Positions 15,085-27,832 of a DNA stretch of 64,000 bases are shown in pieces. The stretch comes from Synaphobranchus kaupii. Taxonomy: Eukaryota; Chordata; Actinopteri; Anguilliformes; Synaphobranchidae. Location: positions 52,473,579 through 52,537,578 of the forward strand of contig CM056379.1 of NCBI GenBank assembly GCA_029718625.1, in the 5' to 3' direction. How positions within the stretch are numbered: position 1 is the first letter of the stretch; each line of letters begins with the position of its first letter. The translations under genes and the position numbers were made by a program. The notes below the pieces were generated by a model. It saw nothing but the letters and a program-made list of their open reading frames with translations, was not told the origin of the DNA and ran no database searches.

Positions 15085-15800
15085 AAGACATGCACTGACA
15101 GACGAAACAGAACTACAGTTCCGAACAAAATTGTCAAACTCCATATAAGGATAAAAGGCACACAGGGACGAAAGGACAGCTGCACCGGAATTATCGGCTA
15201 ACTGACTAACACGAGTATAGAGAATAAAAGCCCTGCCTCTTGGTAAAGAGGAATGAAACAAGAAGGCGAAGGAACAGAGATAACGTTCCGTGGCTAGTTT
15301 CATAAGCTCGCAGTCACATGCATAAATAAAGGGGTAAACTCCCGATCTCCCAGGAGGGAGAAACATTTTACAGGAGAGCCGACGGAGTACCGCAGTCCCA
15401 TAACTTTACTAGCAGAATGACTAGCTTAAATAGAAAACACAACCCCTAGCCTCTCAGTAAAGGGAAATGTAACGAGGCGAGGGAACCAATAATTAAAGTT
15501 CCAAGGCTATAATGAGGCTCGCAGTCACACGCAAACATGTCCACAACATCGCCCAATCCTCCCCACAGGAAGACATGCACCGACAGACGAAACAGAACTA
15601 CAGTTCCAAACAGAATCGTCAAACTCCATATATGGATAAAGGTACAAGTCATGCACTGACAGACGAAACAGAACTACAGTTCCAAACAGAATCGTCAAAC
15701 TCCATATAAGGATAAAGGTACAAGACATGCATCGACAGACGAAACAGAACTAAAGTTCCTAACAGAATCGTCGAACTCCATACACGGATAAAGGCACACA
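15085..15800. repeat. Tandem array with about 75-bp unit inside LTR C
   Basis: The unit begins GACATGCACTGACAGACGAA, runs through CTACAGTTCC and ends at ACTCCATATAAGGATAAAGG. One copy is at about 15087 and three consecutive copies lie at about 15573, 15650 and 15727. A larger duplication that includes CATGTCCACAACATC (15050, 15536) carries the first two. Confidence 0.85.
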
Positions 15801-15921
15801 GGGGCGAGAGGACAGCTGCACCGGAATTATCGGTTATCTGACTAACGCAAGCTCAATAGAAAATACTAGCCCTGCCTCTAAGAATAAATAGAGCCCTAAA
15901 GTCAGTATGATAAAATACCCT

Positions 15922-17892
15922 GGGCCCTATCTTACACCTGGCGCAAAGCGGCGCTAACGCAAATGCAAGTGTCTTTGCTATCTTACACCCGGCGCTAGGT
16001 CCATAATAACGCCTAACGCATACGCCGTTTAACTAGCATTGCGCCATTAACTCAGCCATCATTAGTGAACTGGGCGTGTTGGTCTTAAGATGAGGAGTGG
16101 CCAGGATTCTTTTTGGCGTATTGCTATCTTGAGCCAGCAGAAAGCGCTTGCGCTAGAACCACCACAAACCTGGTCTAAAGTCATGTCGCAGTTGTTTACA
16201 TGCTATTTTGACGGCGCATATAAGTTCGTCTACATAGGCGTGTGCACAACGCGCATACCCTCCTGTCTGTTACACACAGGGGCGTGCACAGGCATGACTA
16301 AAATATCTAGATCACAATGTGAAATATTATTATTGTGTAGGCTATATCAAAAATGCATAATAATAAAAGGTTCCATAGGTCCACATACCTTTCCCTCAGC
16401 GAAGGGAAACAATGCCACATTACATTGCTCTCAGCCCACTCCATCAACATCCAGGCGATGTGCGATGGTACGGGACAATTGCTATCCATTAAAAAGGAGC
16501 TGATAACACCTATAGCTATCAAGCCTAATGCGCGAATTGTCTTTGCACCTAATGCGTGAATTGTCATTCAATGGAAAACTCGCGCACGGCAATAGACGGA
16601 CATTTAAGTTCTGAAAATGCGCTTCAGATGTCATTACAATACAGCTCTGTTTATCTATGAATACAGCCTGTAAGTAAATAGAATGGTTTGTGACTGAAAA
16701 AAGTTCAAAACCTTGTCCAGTGAATATTGCATTTATTGTTTTTCAAATAGCCTAGGCTACAGCGGATTCGCTGTGCATAAGGTTTTTTTCGATAGCCTAT
16801 GGTTAAAAAACGGAGATGTCACCATGTTAACTAAATTGTAACCTTAGCTATTCTTCGTCCTTCATATTTTTTTAAATTACAGTGACCAGGTTTCCATACT
16901 CTCACCGTTTAAAACCCAGCTGATTTCACCCGTTATTCCTTAACTGAGCAAAACGATTTTAAAGAGAACTAAGCGTCTAATTAGAAACTAAAACAAATTT
17001 GCAGCACGTTACACAATTAATTCACAATTCATTTTAATGCCATTCTCTGCACGTGAGCTGCATGTTCTCTGTTTCCAAGTCGCACGTTTCACGGTCTTCC
17101 TGGGAAAGTGGATTGTTTTAAAGGATTACGCTACGAGTAAAACAGGTTGGTCACATTTCCATAAACAGGACATTATTAAACAAGGGGAAATATGCGTGAA
17201 CTTATGGGTTGCGAACCTGACAGCTTTATTGTAGGCTATTTAGTGTCATCATTAAGGCAAAATAACGGTATGTATGTTATTAATCAATATTAGCCTACTA
17301 TGCAGGTAGCCTAATGAACTTCGGATGAAGCTTGAACTTCGAGAACTCCATGAGAACAGCCTCTTGGAATTGATGTTTGACACTTTCATTGCATAATCAA
17401 ACGAAATTGCTGAACAAGCAGGCTAATTTGGCGTTTTCTAAGGTGAGACTGAAGCCATTGATAGCTTATTCTCAGCTGTTGCAGGTCCTTTTAGCGAAAT
17501 TTAACCGCACATATTTTGTAAAATAACAGCCCTGTCTGGAATTACCGGGAACTCATAGGCTAATGGTTAGTCCGAATAATATTGATCATACTCCATTTAG
17601 CCTATTCCTTGATCACACTAAACATGCACGAGCATGTCTGTTTCGCCATCATAAGCAATCCGCCAAGGTGGAAAAGCAGGCTTTTAAAGGGAATGGGATA
17701 TGACATTTTGATTGGTTTATTGAATGTCACGCCCAAGACACACCTATAATTAATGAAGCGACTAGGTTCAGCCCAGTTGCTTAGCGCCAAAAAAACACGC
17801 CGTTAAAATAGCAAAAGTGGACTTGGACACGCCCTAAATGGACTTAGCGCCATGCGCTTAGACTAAGCGCCAAGATCGCCAAGATAGGGCCC
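15922..17892 (+). mobile_element. GGGCCCTATCTT element, copy 1
   Basis: This non-autonomous DNA transposon of 1971 bp starts GGGCCCTATCTT and ends in its exact inverse, AAGATAGGGCCC. Flanking CCT at 15919-15921 and 17893-17895 is a 3-bp target duplication. Beyond the 12-bp ends the subterminal DNA is rich in GGCGC and AAGCGC blocks on both sides. Open frames inside (for example 16090-16503) are not conserved intact among the three copies and carry no transposase motif. The 3-bp duplication with GGG...CCC ends suggests a PIF/Harbinger-type element, but that superfamily usually duplicates TWA. It is inserted in LTR C. Confidence 0.85.
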
Positions 17893-18428
17893 CCTGTCTC
17901 TTAATAAACAAACTCCTCTTGCTATCACAAAAGACAGCAGATAGAGAGAGGAGAAAGAGACAGAAAATGGCAAACGATCTAGGCAAAAACGACAAACAAA
18001 GGACAGACCAGAAAGCGGCGACTACGACTAAAACTTTAAAAGGGCAATAAACCGCACACAAAACAGCACAAATAATCCCATACAACACACCACAGCACAA
18101 ACAACAAACAATCAATATCGAAGCCCAGAACAAAAGGAACATGGGCTTAAATAGCTCACCGGAAACCATGTGCAGCTGTGCAACATTAATGAGAACTTCT
18201 TCGTGAGAAGAAGGAAAGGAGCCAAAACTCCACCAACGAAGCAGCGCCCACTTGTGGCGACCGAGGAACACGACCGCAAGGGAAAAAGGGTCATAAACCA
18301 TGACATTCTAGTTGGTATATGGGATTGCATTTCAACATTTCAGTTAGCCTACATGTTGTTTCTTGAAAAGACATTTTATGAATTTGGTTTCATTTGACAC
18401 TGAAGGCCAAAGCCAACAGAGACGTATC

Positions 18429-19135
18429 TGTGAGGGGGAGTGTAAGGTTCGGAGAACCAAATGCGACCGATAATGATTTCTAAAAGCGTATCTAGAGAGA
18501 GATACGCCACAAAACGCGGAAGAATCCGCACCAGGACTGCCATAAAACAAAATAGGGAGCAAAACTTCCCTAGCACAAGGCAAAACAAAACAACCTCCAA
18601 AAACTGAGGCGATCTCGATAAGCAGAAAGAATAACTAACAAAAGAACCTCACACACTAAATAATTAGGCGTAAAAAGAGGTGATGAAACAAAACAAAACT
18701 TGAAAAAACAAGTGAAGGAAAAGAATTTAAAAAACCTGTTAGCCAGAGCTCTTGTGGCAAAAGAGCTGAACACAACTGGCAACAGGTAAAAAGAATAAAG
18801 AATAAAGAAAGATTGGAAAGGAAAGAGAAAACCAATCTAATCATAAATCTTTATAACCGGACTTGCTGCGTTTCCTATTAGTACGAACCAGAAAGGCAGC
18901 GACCGAAATTCCTATACCTTACCGACTTTGTATGTCAACATAGCAAAGACAATCTCGAAGTGCGGAAATGCGGAAGTATTTATAGCCTGCAGGAAATGCA
19001 AAACAGGTGAAGGGAATAATTGTCGGGCAAGACACGAAAACCGGAACGGAGGTGGAAAAAATCCGATAGTGTCCTGACGACGCCAAAAAGGAAACCACAA
19101 ACATAGAAAAACAAAGGCTGCAAATAACCATGACA
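18429..19135 (-). mobile_element. Solo LTR A
   Basis: 707 bp with TG...CA termini (TGTGAGGGGGAGTGTAAGG at one end, CCATGACA at the other) and a perfect 5-bp target duplication GTATC at 18424-18428 and 19136-19140. On the minus strand a TATA-like GGCTATAAATACTTCC lies in its first third, which is why I orient it minus. It is about the same length as LTR B at 30057 and visibly related along its whole length. No internal retroelement genes, so it is a solo LTR of a Gypsy- or retrovirus-like family. Confidence 0.85.
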
Positions 19136-22100
19136 GTATCAAACTTCATCACATACTGTCAACTGAGAAATGTTTCATATTTTGGTAGACACAGATTTCC
19201 AATTTTTACAGTTTAAGTCTATATAATTCATTAGCAACATGAGGGGAAAATAATAACCTTTAGTTTCTCTCAGGTTGTTTACTAATGCTCCACCATGTTC
19301 CATAAAACTGTATTATTTCATGTGTTGCACAGTTTTGATGAATAAATACTTCCGCTTTGGCTGCATGGCTGCATGTAGGTAATGACAGAATATCCCTTAA
19401 TAAATGTGCAACAAAAAGAATAGCTACCAGATCAAATTGCTACCTTCTTCATAGATCCAAAACGTTTCCTTTAAAAAACAGCAAACTTTCTGGTTTGTGA
19501 GTCAGAGCAGATATTTATAGGATTCCTAGACAGATTGGAATACTCATGAGGGTATGGTCCTACCTTTACAGCACATCTAGGCAATTATGAATCATTCTCT
19601 TAAGCATAAGAAGAACCACCCACTGACACCTAATTTTCAGTATCCAAGCGAAAACATTACTGACATATTTTTTATTTAGTACATCCATTATTGAGACAGC
19701 TAGGGTCTATTTTGTGAGAAATAATGGGTAGTGGCAACACATATGGGGAAGTTCCTTGATTTGCTTTGGGTTTGCTCAACACAAAAAAACAGTGTCAGGG
19801 AAGATAGTGTCAGTGGGAATAAGGCTGTCAGCAATAGGGAAAACAGGCCTCTGAAAATTGTCAAAAAAACATGCCCCAAGTTTGCCTAACAGATCAAAAG
19901 TAGTGAGCATTACGAGGGTCTATAATACGATGGTTTGAAACAATCATAGATTAAACCAAGAATCAAGCAGACGTTATTAATGAGGGAGGTTGACGACGGA
20001 GACAGGACACAATGAAAACTGAAGAGTATGTTGATGCACAAACCTACGTCTTCTAGGTATTTAGCTAAATGGTCCAGTTCATAATGCATGTAAAGAAGGA
20101 CTAGCCCTAACCTAACAAGTGTCTGAAGTTCTGCACATGCTAAAAGTTTTAGTAAATCAGGCCCACAGTGTAACCCAATGACTAAACAATATTCACTTTT
20201 CAAAATATGATACAAATATGATAAAAAATGTTATACTGGATCTAAGTGACAATAGCAAATACTTTTTATAGTGCTACTGTTTGAAACATCTGTCAGTTAT
20301 GTAACCCCTTAACTTGAGTGGTTGCTTTAAACAGTTTATTCATTTCTGCCAGGAATTTTAAACCTTATTTCTTCCCTGGCCAAACAAACCCCAAAGGCAC
20401 AAGTTTCACGCATTTCCGCCATGGTCACTCTCGCTTTATGGCATTTCTTATTGATGGAATTTGTAAATATTTACAAAATAATTTAAATTTGTAAATAGCC
20501 TGTGTTAATCTGATAGTCTGATGTTCTGCAAAATATTTACTGTTGTCTGTCCTTTAAATATTAAATTTGTTCTGATATTAGATAACTTCATCTGTAATCC
20601 TTCATTGTTTTTTTAAAATGTGTATCATGATTGTTAACAATTAATCAATAAGACCTTAACTGGAAGCATGTGGCATTGGACCTGGCAAATCTCGTAATGG
20701 TTGACATCCATGTGTGCAATATTATGGCATCAGTAAAATAAATATGGATTCTTCCAGTTGTGATAAAACAACTGAGCTGACTTCACAGGACATCAGCCAA
20801 TGACAATCCTTGGTGCAGTTACTGCCCCTGAGTCTGTATCACAAAAGTGAGACACAGAGCAGCAGGAGTGGATGGGGAGCGTCCGCTGCCCGGCAGGGAG
20901 AGGCTGCTATCTAGTGCACACACATGGATACTGCACACCCTGCACAAGTCACATCAAAAAAGCCCAAAATCTTGCCCCAACCCCCCAGTAAAATGCTTTA
21001 AATATCCACATAAAGATTCTATAGATATTGTGTACCGGTATGTCACTGACATGATACTCAGATTGAAGTAATTCATTACTTTACATTTCTTTTGTTGTTG
21101 AAAATCCCAAATATTCTGTTACGGCAGGCTCATAATGACAGGCGCAGAGAGCTGGAGGCTCTAATAATATAGAATAATCACACACACACACGCCCACACA
21201 AAGCACCTGCAATGCTGCAGGCCAAGGGTACAATGCCGTCTGCTGGCCCTGATAACATTGTAACTAGTCTCAGCCTAAATAATTCAACTAACCATACTGA
21301 GATATTCTCTGTACCACATGTTGTTAATTTTGGGTGCTATACTTCTTTTTGTGGCCTCTCGTGGTCTTTACATTGACGTCTTGATTACAATAAAGATGTG
21401 CAGTGTATACTGAAGGTGTTCCATACACTGTAAAACAAAACAAAAAAACACATGGAAAGGCTAAACATTTGATTCCTGGCTTTAAAAACAATCAGTGTTC
21501 AAGAAATCAATTAAACACGGTTACCAATACTGGCCAGCGTCCTGTAATAAATCCGCACACAAGGGGAAAATGTGTCCCTACCAAAACCAGAAAGCTTCTA
21601 TTGAAAGCTGGGCTCACTTCTCCCATTGTGGAAGATGCCTTGCTACCATCACTGGAACAAACTGGCATCTCGGCAGATAGCCCTGGGTTCCCTTTTCTTC
21701 AATTGAGCTAGAGGTGCTGAATCTGACTCAGCTTATACTGATTACTGTCCCTGCTCAGTATGTCTTATAGAACTTTGAGATTTGTTTCAAACCTAGCAGT
21801 TGAAAAAAATATATATATATTTTTTTGAAGATTTTATCATCTGTGTCAACAGAGGCAAAACACAAATTTATTTTAAGAGATATATAAATATGTACTCAGT
21901 TCAGTATCTATTCATATACACAATCACAGTTCTCTTGACCTAGTTATTTCACGTGGTCTAGACACCCACAACTTAAAACAGTTCTCTCTTACAATCCGCT
22001 TCTATCTGATTATTCTTTGATTACATTTGAAATAACACAAACCGGAGACAAAATATTTTCACATTTCATGGTGAACACTTCCATCTGCTGTTGAGCTAAC

Positions 22101-22272
22101 TCATAAATTGCAATCATAAAAAAATCTCCCAGTTGTTAACCTGTTGATGGCTTGAACCATTGGGAGTACAGCCCGCCAAAGGCATACTGTAGGTCTATCT
22201 GACTAATTCCACAGACTTTATAGTTCCACTATAAAGGCTTATGCAAAATACTCTAGACATAGCTGGAATATA

Positions 22273-22501
22273 CAGTGTCCTCCATAATGTTTGGGACGAA
22301 GAAATATTTTTTCTTGATTTGGCTCTGTACGCTACAATTTTATATTTGTAATCAAACAATTCCAATGTGGTTGAAGTGCAGATTCCCAGATTTTATTAAA
22401 AGGCATTTTTATACAATATGGTTTCACAATGTAGAAATTGCAGCACTGTTTCAAAATAAAAAACAAATATGTCTTTGACCCAAACATGATGGAGGGTGCT
22501 G
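22273..22501. mobile_element. Tc1-type MITE
   Basis: 229 bp bounded by CAGTGTCCTCCATAATGTTT on the left and its imperfect inverse (AAACATGATGGAGGGTGCTG) on the right. This is a well-known Tc1 end sequence in fish. The left flank is TA; the right flank reads CA, one change from TA. There is no room for a transposase. Confidence 0.85.
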
Positions 22502-23229
22502 CATATTTTCAAACATTCATAGGCCTGCTCCCTTTTCCAATGAGAAATGCTGTCTGCAAAAACAATCTTGTTAAAAAACGAAGTGCTAATGGAGAGTTAG
22601 TAAGTTTAAAGCTTTCATCCTTTGTTTTACAATAAAAACAGCACTCTCTTATGGTTATCTTACTTTTTAGACCTAATTGAGACTAAGAAGAGCACAGCTG
22701 ATCAACTTAGAAAGAACAAATTAGATCCAACCTTGCCGATACTCACCTCTACATAAAATAATGATGTTTCATTAATTAAAAGAATTACGTTATCAAATAA
22801 AAAATGCAAACAGTGAATATAATAAATAAGTAAGTGAGATAAGAACATGAATACTCACTCTGCTAGGCCTGGACAAACCCGAGAATTCTTCTGTTTTACA
22901 GAGAAGTCTGAAATAACCAAAATAATTGTGACTTATAAACCCTCAAACACCCCTTTCTTTGAGCCCCCACCTAGCTACAGTTTGATTTGGAGGTTTGACA
23001 GTATATACTTTCAAGTTTGAATTCTGGCAGTTTTTTGCGTGACCACACGGAAATGATACTGTAAATGGAAGCAATGCCATTGGATTTGATTTATGTCACC
23101 CTTGTGCCACAAAAACATGTTAAATGGTGAATTTAATTACCCTTTCCTTTTTGTCATGGATCATGCGATAAAAATAAGAAACTGCTAATTCCAATGTGTT
23201 TTTTCATTTTCATTTAAATGATGTTGTGT

Positions 23230-23470
23230 CGTAGGGGGCAAGAATAATTTTATGTGAAATGGATTTCCATTTAAATTTTCAAATGGTCAAATTAAGTGTA
23301 TACATGAACTTGAAAATGAAAACGCAAAATGGCTTTTTGCATTTTCATTTGAATTATGAAAACAAATTAATCGAATCGAATGAAATGAAAACGAAACGAA
23401 AATTCGATTGCACATCGAATGAAAATGAAATGCAATCCCCGATTTGCATTTTCAATTGAATTTTGGCACG
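23230..23470. repeat. AT-rich ATTTTCATTTG-type repeat
   Basis: Alternating GAAAATGAAA and CATTTTCATTT words in both orientations over about 240 bp. It looks like part of a simple-sequence-rich interspersed repeat. Boundaries are uncertain. Confidence 0.45.
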
Positions 23471-23484
23471 AATATGGTTCCATA

Positions 23485-23827
23485 GGATAATGCACCATGT
23501 CACAAGGCACACATCACCTCAAGCTGGTTCCAAAAACATGACAGTGATTTCAGTTTACTCCAGTGGCCTGCACAGACCCCAGATCGCAATCATATACAGC
23601 ACCTTGGGGATGAGGCGGAACGGGAGGTTTGCAGCATGAATATGCAGTTGAAAAATCTGCAGGAACTGCGTGATGCTATCGAGTCAGCATGGACCAAAAC
23701 TGAGGAATGAGGAATGTTTAAAACACCTTATTGAATCCATGCCGCAAAGAATTCAGGCTGTACTGGAGGCAAAGGGAGGATTTACCTGGTACTAGATAGG
23801 TGTATCTAATAAAATGGCCGGTGAGTG
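23485..23827 (+). pseudogene. 5'-truncated Tc1 transposase relic
   Basis: The translation from about 23486 gives DNAPCHKAHITSSWFQKHD and LLQWPAQTPDRNHIQHLGDE, then QLKNLQELRDAIESAW and a stop. This is the C-terminal half of a Tc1 DDE transposase. The last catalytic motif, normally NPIEHLWDE, reads NHIQHLGDE, so the catalytic Glu is replaced by Gln. Further stops follow. The segment ends with CTAATAAAATGGCCGGTGAG then TG, the inverse of the common fish Tc1 end CACTCACCGGCC, followed by TA. The 5' half and left end are absent. Confidence 0.85.
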
Positions 23828-24956
23828 TAAGTGGATTACATATGCTTTCTTGCAACTCTAAGCCACATGTTTTCTTCAGAGCTTGCCTCCCTTTTGTTCT
23901 TCTTCACAGGTCCTCGGCTGCTGGAGAGCTGTTTTGGATTTATCTTAGATGACTAAGCTGCAAAATGGCACAGAGAACCCTGGTCTACTCCATGTCTGCG
24001 TTCCCCTGCTGGTAGTAACTGATAACAGTGTAAACTGTGTGCATCTTCTCCAGGTCAATTTATTTAGAAGATGGCTCAGTTATGTGACAAAATAGACAGT
24101 GTGGCTTACCCTAAAGTTTATCTTTGGTTGCCATTAGGGGACTGAGTGGAAATCTCCTTTTCTCTTTTCTAACAACTTGAAATGCTCAGTCATACTTTTA
24201 GGCCTGTCTTATCAGCGCAACTTCCTTCTCCAATTTGGGAGAGTGCAACAAGCACACATTGCCTGTCAGTCACTGCTTCTTAGTTTGCAGTGGACCAGCT
24301 GAGCAGTGCAGACATTAGTCCTCATTCATCAGTGATAGTATCACCAATTTGATCACAATGTGCGCATAATATGTGTACATTTTCAGAGAATATAAGACTT
24401 ATCATAAGATCTAATACACACGACAGCTCCAGACACATAATTCATTGTAGTAGAAAAGTATGTAAATATATCACAGACCAAATTCAAATGAAAATGTACT
24501 ATGCAAAATGCCAATGTAATACAACATTTTAATAAAAATTTCCCACTCATACCTAGATTCAAATTTTGTCTGAAAATTCAATGTCACTTGCGCTTGTCAT
24601 TTTGTATACTAGTATTTCATTTTCAACTTTATGATTAGCTTTACTGAATTGATGCAAATAGGGAAATTAAATTGTATTTCCCAAACTGCATGGATATATT
24701 TCATGTGAGTATGCAATAATGGTGTAAAAATTATCATTTAAATGTAATTTACCTTATATGCTTTTGCATTCTCTGACATGGAATTTGAAATTCCATTATC
24801 AAAGATAATATAATGCTATAAAGGTGGCCAAATTCAACAGCTTATCCAGGTGTAAAAAGGGAAATAGCACCTCCCATCATTAGCATTAAATATATTCACT
24901 ACTCCGCCATAAAGGTGACAAAATGGAATTGCAAATGCATTCTGCAAATACATCCC

Positions 24957-27620
24957 CTTTAAATTTTTTATATTTGGTCGCATATCCTTTGCATGCCTTT
25001 GCTTCCTGATGTCTGTGACCCAACAACATCAAAAGACTCTTGGGGCCCTATCTTGGCGATCTTGGCGCTTGGTCTAAGCGCATGGCGTAAAGTCCATTTA
25101 GGTCGTGTCCAAGTCCACTTTTGCTATTTTAACGGCGTGTTTTTTGGGCGCTAAGCACGGCGCAGCGTGCAAGTGGGCTGAACCTAGTCTCTTCATTAAT
25201 TATAGGTGTGTCTTGGGCGTGACATGCAATAAACCAATCAAAATGTCATATCCCATTCCCTTTAAAAGCCTGCTTTTCCACCTTGGCGGATTGCTTATAT
25301 GATGGCGAAACAGACATGCTCGTGCGTGTTTAGTGCGATCAAGGAATAGGCTATATGGATCAATAGTAGCCTATGATAAATATTATTCGGACAAACCATT
25401 ATGAGTTCCCGGTAATTCCCGACAGTGCTGTTATTCTACAAAATATATGCGGTTAAATTCAGTTAAAGGCACCTGCAACAGCTGAGAATAAGCTACCAAT
25501 GGCTTCCGTCTCTCCTTAGATAACGCCAAATTAGCCTGCTTGTTTAACGAATTTCGTTTGATTATGCAATGAAGCAATGAACTCATGTTCAAGCTTCATC
25601 CGAAGTTCATTACCTGCATTCTAATTTTGATTAATAAAATAAATAACGTTATTTTGACTTAATGATGACATCAAATACAATAAAGCTGTCAGGTTGGCAA
25701 CCCATAGGTTCACGCATATTTTCCCTTATTTTATAATGTCCTGCTTATGGAAATGTGACCAACCAGTTTTACTGGTAGCGTAGGCTAATGCTTTAAAACA
25801 ATCCACTTTCCCAGGAAGACCATTAAAAGTGTGATTTACAGCAGGGGAAACAGACCTGCTCCTCTAAAGCGCACATGCAGATAATGGTATTTAAATTAAT
25901 TGTGAATTAATTGTAACGTGCTGCAAATTTGTTTTCGTTTCTAAATAGACGCTTAGTTCTCTTTAAAATATTTTGTTCAGTTATGGAATAACAGGTGAAA
26001 TCAATGGGGTTTTAATAAGCTGAGGGTATGGAAACCTTGTCACTGTAATTTAAAAAATATGAAGGACGAAGTATAACTAAGGTTACAATTCAGTTAACAT
26101 GGTGACATTTACGTATCTCCGTTTTTTAACCATAGGCTATCGAAAAAAACCTTATGCATAGCAAATCCGCTGTAGCCTAGGCTATTTTAAAAACAATAAA
26201 AGCAATATTCACTGGACAAGGTTTTAAACTTTTTTCAGTCACAAACCATTCTATTTACTTACAGGCTGTATTCCTAGATAAACAGACCTGTATTGTAATG
26301 ACATCTGAAGCACATTTTCAAAACTCAAATGTCCGTCTATTGCAGTGCGCGAGTTTTCCATTGAATGACAATTCACGCATTAGGTGTAAATGACAATTCG
26401 CGCATTAGGCTTGATATAGGTGTTATCAGCTCCTTTTTAACGGATAGACATTGTCCCGTACCATCGCACATCGACTGGATGTTGATGGAGTGGGCTGAGA
26501 GCAATGTAATGTGGCATCGTTTCCCTTCGCTGAGGGACCTATGGAACCTTTTATTATTATGCATTTTTGACATAGCCTACACAATAATAATATTTCGCAT
26601 TGTGATCTAGATATTTTAGTCATGCTTGTGCGTGCCCTGTGTGTAACAGACAGGATGGTGCACGCGTTGTGCACATGCCTATGTAGACGCACTTATATGC
26701 GCCGTTAAAATAACATGTAAACAACTGTGACATGACTTTAGACCAGGTTTGTGGTGGTTCTAGCGCAAGCGCTTTCTGCTGGCTCAAGATAGCAATACGC
26801 CAAAAAGAATCCTGGCCACTCCTCATCTTAAGACCAACACGCCCAGTTCACTTGTAATGGGCGCAAGAATACATGCTAGTTAAACGACGTGAACGCAAGG
26901 CGTTATTATGAACCATGCGCCGGGTGTAAGATAGCAAAGACACTTGCATTTGGGTTAGCGTCGCTTAGCGCGGGGTGTAAGATAGGTCCCTTGATATCTT
27001 ATTTTCTGGTACTCTTACAAGTGATACTATAATCCACCATCCACCATACTATAACGTCTCTGCATTTGAATGGATCTCTTTGGGAATTGGGGGGTGGGAC
27101 TAGATTTAGCTGTAAATTACGCTGGAACAGTATGGAATACATGATTGGTAAAATGGCTGTACGTCATCAAGGGTCTGAGGTATCAAACAAGCCTCAAACC
27201 ATCACTCTGCTGCCAGATATGCAGTAGATATGGATGGATCACTTTAAGGGTTGTTTCTCCTGACAAATATTCCTATGGAAAAATAAGTCAGGAGAAGAAA
27301 CCCTTCAAGTTATCCATCCATATTTACTGTATTTCTGGCAGCAGAGTGATGATTTAAGGCTCGTTTGATACGTCAGACCCTTGATGACTTAGAGCCATTT
27401 AGCGAACCATGTGTTTCCATACTGTTCCAGTGTAATTTACAGCTAAATCTAGTCCCACCCCCCAATTTCCATAGAGATCCATTCAAATGCAGAGAGGTTA
27501 TAGTATCGCTTCTAAGAGTACCTGGAAATGAGACATCAAGAGTATTTTGATGTTGTTGGGTCAGACATCAGGAAGTCATGGCATGCAAAGGATACGTGAC
27601 CAAATATAAAAAATTTAAAG
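24957..27620. mobile_element. Foldback element split by GGGCCCTATCTT copy 2
   Basis: The left arm (24957-25042 plus 26991 to about 27275) and the right arm (about 27290-27620) are long inverted repeats. The outer ends read CTTTAAATTTTTTATATTTG on the left and its inverse on the right, and the inner arms share GCATTTGAATGGATCTC and GGGGGGTGGGACTAGA. Without the inserted 1.95 kb transposon the element is about 0.71 kb with arms of about 350 bp and almost no loop. The uninterrupted right arm provides an internal empty site for the insertion. A single related arm is found at 56641-56935. Confidence 0.85.
25043..26990 (-). mobile_element. GGGCCCTATCTT element, copy 2 (inverted)
   Basis: 1948 bp starting GGGCCCTATCTT and ending AAGATAGGTCCC, flanked by TTG at 25040-25042 and 26991-26993. 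It is collinear with copy 1 read in reverse: it has the same GCGTGTGCACAACGCG region, the same CTCGCGCA segment and the same GGAATTACCGGGAACTC word in inverse. Copies 1 and 2 therefore form two arms of a giant inverted repeat 7.1 kb apart. No intact transposase is present. It sits in the left arm of the foldback element 24957-27620. Confidence 0.88.
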
Positions 27621-27832
27621 GCACAGTCAACTTAGTGTATGTAAACTTCTGACCCACTGGAATTGTGATATAGTGAATTAAAAGTGAAATAATCTGTCTG
27701 TAAACAATTGTTGGAAAAATGACTTGTGTCATGCACAAAGTAGATGTCCTAACTGACTTGCCAACACTATAGTTTGCTAACATGAAATCTGTGGAGTGGT
27801 TAAAAGTGTATGTAAACTTCCGACTTCAACTG
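27621..27832. mobile_element. Salmonid-type Tc1 end remnant
   Basis: GTGTATGTAAACTTCTGACC then CCACTGGAATTGTGATA, and at the end GTATGTAAACTTCCGACTTC then AACTG followed by TA, match the end region of the Sleeping Beauty/salmonid group of Tc1 elements with its paired direct repeats. The transposase and opposite end are missing, so this is a deleted copy. It abuts the foldback element end at 27620. Confidence 0.8.

Larger units (their letters stand above)
14599..18305 (-). mobile_element. Solo LTR C, interrupted by a DNA transposon
   Basis: The segment begins TGTAATGGGG and ends CATGACA, the TG...CA termini of an LTR. Flanks CTCTA (14594-14598) and TTCTA (18306-18310) form a 5-bp target duplication with one mismatch. 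The minus strand starts TGTCATGG as do LTRs A and B and carries GCTATTTAAGCCC in the promoter-like position. Removing the 15922-17892 insertion and its target copy leaves about 1.73 kb, long for an LTR; an internal 75-bp tandem array accounts for part of this. No gag, pol or env similarity is present. Confidence 0.6.

Noticed and set aside
15085..15800. Regularly spaced repeats resembling a CRISPR array
   Set aside because: The units are about 75 bp and directly adjacent without unique spacers, and the context is a vertebrate LTR.
16090..16503. 137-codon open frame in GGGCCCTATCTT copy 1
   Set aside because: The equivalent sequence in copies 2 and 3 has shifts and stops, and no transposase or DNA-binding motif is visible.
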